Shown piece after piece: positions 23,870 to 26,026 of a stretch of DNA of 26,026 nucleotides (its first letter is position 1; every line of letters begins with the position of its first letter). The stretch covers positions 1 through 26,026 of the forward strand of contig JBJMGU010000115.1 of assembly GCA_045807765.1 (NCBI GenBank). The letters run 5' to 3'. The position numbers and the translations under genes are program-made. Source of the stretch: DATENM01 sp045807765 (GTDB lineage: Bacteria > Acidobacteriota > Blastocatellia > UBA7656). Below the pieces are notes generated by a model. It had not been told where the DNA came from. It saw only the letters and a program-made list of their open reading frames with translations, and ran no database searches.

Positions 23870-25091
23870 GCCCCCTCCGTAACTCGTCGGCCATGCTTTT
23901 TAGCTCAACCGTCTTGTAGAGCATCGGGTAATTGCCATGCCACTGCACGAAGTCTGCGCCGCCCATGAACGCCCCGTGCTTCGAGGTGCGCCCGTCATAG
24001 TGCCAGAGGTCGAAGTAGATAAAATCAATCGGGTGCGAGAACGGCTCGCCCGTGAGCGCGCCGTCTTTCTTCAAGCCATTGACGATGTCCAGGGCGTTCT
24101 GCACTTTTTCGTTCGTGCTGGTGACGACCTGTTCGGCCTGGTCATAGACGCGGTTGATCAGCGAGCTGGTGTGGCATTGTGTGCAGACCTGCTTCATGTT
24201 GGCTTGCGCGAGCGCGTAGTTCGGCCTTTGCTTGGTGATGGCGTCGGCCAGATAGAACGAAAGGCGCTCTGACGGGTCATGCGTCACCTTCAGGCAATTG
24301 ATGCCGCTCATGTGACAGGTGGCGCAGGTCGGCACGAACATATCGCGCGTCGTCAGGGCGCGCGGCTCGGCCCGCAGGTTCAACTGCTCGCGCTGCGCTT
24401 CGAACAGGACGCCGTGGCGCGACTCCTCATAGATTTCGATTTGCGAATGATCCGGCCCCATGTGGCACTGTGCACAGGTTCGCGGCAGGCGGGCGATCTC
24501 AACCGAGCTGGTATGGCGTGTGTGACAGGCGGTGCAGGTGCCGATTGTGCCATCTTCATTCGGTCGCCCGACGCTGTGACACTGAGCGCAGCCGCTGGTC
24601 ATCGCTGATGTCCCTTCGAGCTTGATGAATGGATGAGGCGGGCGCTTGGCATAGCCGGGCTGATACTTTTCGGCGAAGGCGACCTGCTCTGCCGACAAGC
24701 CTTGCTCGCCGTAGACCGCCGCCCACGAGACCGCCGCGTGACGGCTGCGGACAAACTCTTGATAAGTGCTCTCGTGACAACTGCGACAGTTGCCCGCCGT
24801 CATCTGTTTGGTGATGACGAAGCCGTGATGATCCTGGCGCTGCTGGTTGTCTGCCGGCTGGTGGCAGTCCAGGCAACTGACGCCTTTCTGAGCGTGCCGA
24901 CTCATCTCGTATTCGTGAACGACGGAATACTGCTGCTGAGTATGGCACTCGGCGCACTTGCCTGAGGCGCGGACGAGTGCCGCCTCGGGCTGATCGGTCT
25001 CGACCTTCGGGCGCTGGCGGTTAATCAGGAAGGCGGCGACGATCAGCGCAAATCCAATGACTATGGCAAGGAAGACAGAACGGAATGACAT
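23823..25091 (-). CDS. Octaheme c-type cytochrome, hydroxylamine oxidoreductase-like
   Basis: A 422-residue protein with an N-terminal uncleaved anchor or signal helix (5-23) and exactly eight CxxCH heme sites, at residues 46, 73, 102, 168, 186, 206, 256 and 303. Further histidines between and after them (for example SRHG, THDPSE, SKHG, QWHG) can be distal ligands. The spacing and the C-terminal DLWHYDGRTSKHG and GGADFVQWHG segments recall octaheme hydroxylamine oxidoreductases, which act on hydroxylamine, NO or nitrite outside the cytoplasm. Octaheme nitrite or tetrathionate reductase families are alternatives. No cytochrome c maturation genes are nearby. It precedes and overlaps a novel membrane protein instead of the NapC/NrfH-type cytochrome that usually accompanies this family. 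The direction of catalysis is unknown. Confidence 0.9.
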   Translation of the reverse strand: MSFRSVFLAIVIGFALIVAAFLINRQRPKVETDQPEAALVRASGKCAECHTQQQYSVVHEYEMSRHAQKGVSCLDCHQPADNQQRQDHHGFVITKQMTAGNCRSCHESTYQEFVRSRHAAVSWAAVYGEQGLSAEQVAFAEKYQPGYAKRPPHPFIKLEGTSAMTSGCAQCHSVGRPNEDGTIGTCTACHTRHTSSVEIARLPRTCAQCHMGPDHSQIEIYEESRHGVLFEAQREQLNLRAEPRALTTRDMFVPTCATCHMSGINCLKVTHDPSERLSFYLADAITKQRPNYALAQANMKQVCTQCHTSSLINRVYDQAEQVVTSTNEKVQNALDIVNGLKKDGALTGEPFSHPIDFIYFDLWHYDGRTSKHGAFMGGADFVQWHGNYPMLYKTVELKSMADELRRGHGKANPVGGPPPAAK

Positions 25092-25371
25092 GGCACAGGC
25101 TCACTCAAGCACAGCAGAAATTAAAAGCAGCGGTCGCGAATCATCGAACATTCACACCACCGTCTATTCTCCATTTCTGATTGAGCTTGTAAAGGAATCC
25201 GCGCCGCCCATTGATGATGCCAGATGGCGGCTGTTAGACTGCCTGAGAAATGATGAGATAATATAAAGTTTCTTTGCCGTCGCCGTGCAGGCCATACGCA
25301 GCGCCGACGGCTATCGAGGAGCGTGTTGCAATTTGAGTGAGGGGAAGGCGATCAGAACAGTTGAAACAGCC
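25092..25371. other. Divergent intergenic region between the cytochrome and the methyltransferase
   Basis: About 280 bases upstream of two divergent genes. A 69-codon frame on the plus strand (25057-25266) overlaps the cytochrome start and shows no motifs, so I do not call it. An AT-rich GATAATATAAAG (about 25254-25265) could be a -10 region for the plus-strand gene, but no good -35 match is visible. If the methyltransferase starts at the GTG at 25285, the region is 87 bases shorter. Confidence 0.4.
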
Positions 25372-25941
25372 ATGCCCGCGCGCCGTGTGCTAGACATCGG
25401 CTGCGGCGCCAACAAAGTCGCGGGCGCCATTGGCATGGATGTAAACCCGCGCACCGCCGCCGACGTGATTCATGACCTCGACGACCTGCCTTATCCGTTC
25501 GCCGACGATTCATTTGACGAAGTCATCGGCAGGCATGTCATTGAGCATGTTCAGAACCCGATGGCGGTCATGAGCGAGTTGCACCGCATCACGCGCGCCG
25601 GCGGCACAGTCAAGCTGCTGGCGCCGCATTGGACGAATCCCGACTTCGCCACCGACCTGACGCACCGCAACCACCTGAACAGCTATTCGTTTCGCAATCT
25701 GACCGATGATCGCGCCGTCTTCGACTTCTACACCGAAGCGCGCTTCAAACAAAAAGTCTGTCGCGTCACCTTGCTGAATCTGTGGAAGCTGACGGGGCTT
25801 GAATACCTGATCAACCTCGACAACCACCACCCGCGCTGGCGCTTCGTGCGCAAGTTCTGGGAGCAATATCTGAACGCCGTGATGCGCGGCAAAGAAATCT
25901 ATTTTGAGCTGGAAGTGGTAAAGACAGGGGCTAGGGGCTAG
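25372..25941 (+). CDS. SAM-dependent class I methyltransferase
   Basis: A 189-residue protein (218 if it starts from the GTG at 25285) with the Rossmann-type SAM-binding motif I VLDIGCGANK, the acidic loop GMDVNP, LPYPFADDSFDEVIGRHVIEHV (motifs II/III of the Methyltransf_11 group) and LHRITRAGGTVKLLAPH. The substrate cannot be told; related proteins often modify lipids, sugars or small metabolites. The ATG start is chosen because the family usually begins just before motif I, but neither start has a clear Shine-Dalgarno. The C-terminal residues TGARG and the TAG stop are encoded by the heptamer repeat at 25927, so the original gene end has been replaced. The divergent cytochrome gene has no evident functional link. 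Confidence 0.85.
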   Translation: MPARRVLDIGCGANKVAGAIGMDVNPRTAADVIHDLDDLPYPFADDSFDEVIGRHVIEHVQNPMAVMSELHRITRAGGTVKLLAPHWTNPDFATDLTHRNHLNSYSFRNLTDDRAVFDFYTEARFKQKVCRVTLLNLWKLTGLEYLINLDNHHPRWRFVRKFWEQYLNAVMRGKEIYFELEVVKTGARG

Positions 25942-26026
25942 GGGCTGGGGACTAGGGATTAGAGAAACGGGCGTCGTCTTTCGCCAGTTTTGACTCTGCT
26001 CCCTAGCCCCAAGTCCCCAGCCCCAA
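25927..26026. repeat. Palindromic GGGGCTA heptamer repeat element, cut by the window end
   Basis: The left arm is five tandem 7-bp units (GGGGCTA, GGGGCTA, GGGGCTG, GGGACTA, GGGATTA; 25927-25961). After a centre of about 38 bases the opposite arm begins (about 25999-26026) with CCCTAG, CCCCAAG and CCCCAG-type units of inverse orientation, and it continues beyond the window. Same family as 1561-1644. The second unit provides the TAG stop of the methyltransferase gene. Confidence 0.85.

Noticed and set aside
25057..25266. 69-codon plus-strand reading frame
   Set aside because: Overlaps the start of the cytochrome gene on the other strand and shows no protein-like features.

Overview
The window looks like chromosomal DNA of a high-GC, diderm-type soil or sediment bacterium. 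The best guess is an Acidobacteriota member, possibly class Blastocatellia. This is inference from gene content: a secreted VWFA protein of the kind common in acidobacteria, a futalosine-pathway menaquinone enzyme (MqnD), a multiheme cytochrome, heptamer-based intergenic repeats, and tgt-yajC-secD-secF in that order. No rRNA marker is present, so the assignment is tentative.

Layout. 63-4926 (minus): tgt-yajC-secD-secF, tRNA queuosine exchange plus the SecDF-YajC export motor, with a heptamer repeat element lodged between secD and secF. 5027-6043 (minus): secreted VWFA protein. 6209-9375 (minus): a tightly coupled three-gene cassette of a four-helix membrane protein, a small unrecognised protein, and a KGGVGR-variant ParA/MinD-like ATPase with its own membrane helix and heptad coiled coil. 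I cannot match this trio to a described system. 9628-14103 (plus): acyl-CoA catabolic run (CoA-transferase/racemase family III, two acyl-CoA dehydrogenases) with a secreted subclass B3 metallo-beta-lactamase gene embedded in it. 14185-14640 (minus): stand-alone response regulator receiver. 15000-15833 (minus): mqnD. 16054-18463 (plus): eno and rsgA. 18486-22883 (minus): a giant TIR-CHAT-STAND ATPase-TPR protein, apparently started from an ATT codon behind a perfect AGGAGG. 22988-25091 (minus): an eight-heme, hydroxylamine-oxidoreductase-like cytochrome overlapping an eight-helix membrane protein. 25372-25941 (plus): a SAM-dependent methyltransferase whose stop codon lies in another heptamer repeat that runs off the window.

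How the genes relate. Housekeeping blocks (sec, eno-rsgA, mqnD) alternate with accessory ones. MqnD supports a menaquinone pool that could couple to the eight-heme cytochrome and its membrane partner. The TIR-CHAT-STAND protein and the KGGVGR cassette are both of the kind seen in prokaryotic conflict/signalling systems, so the window carries two candidate immune or signalling modules about 9 kb apart. The most unusual DNA-level signal is a set of palindromic elements built from 7-bp tandem units. Their arms contain a stop codon in every frame for a reader entering from either side, and they supply the stop codons of three genes here.
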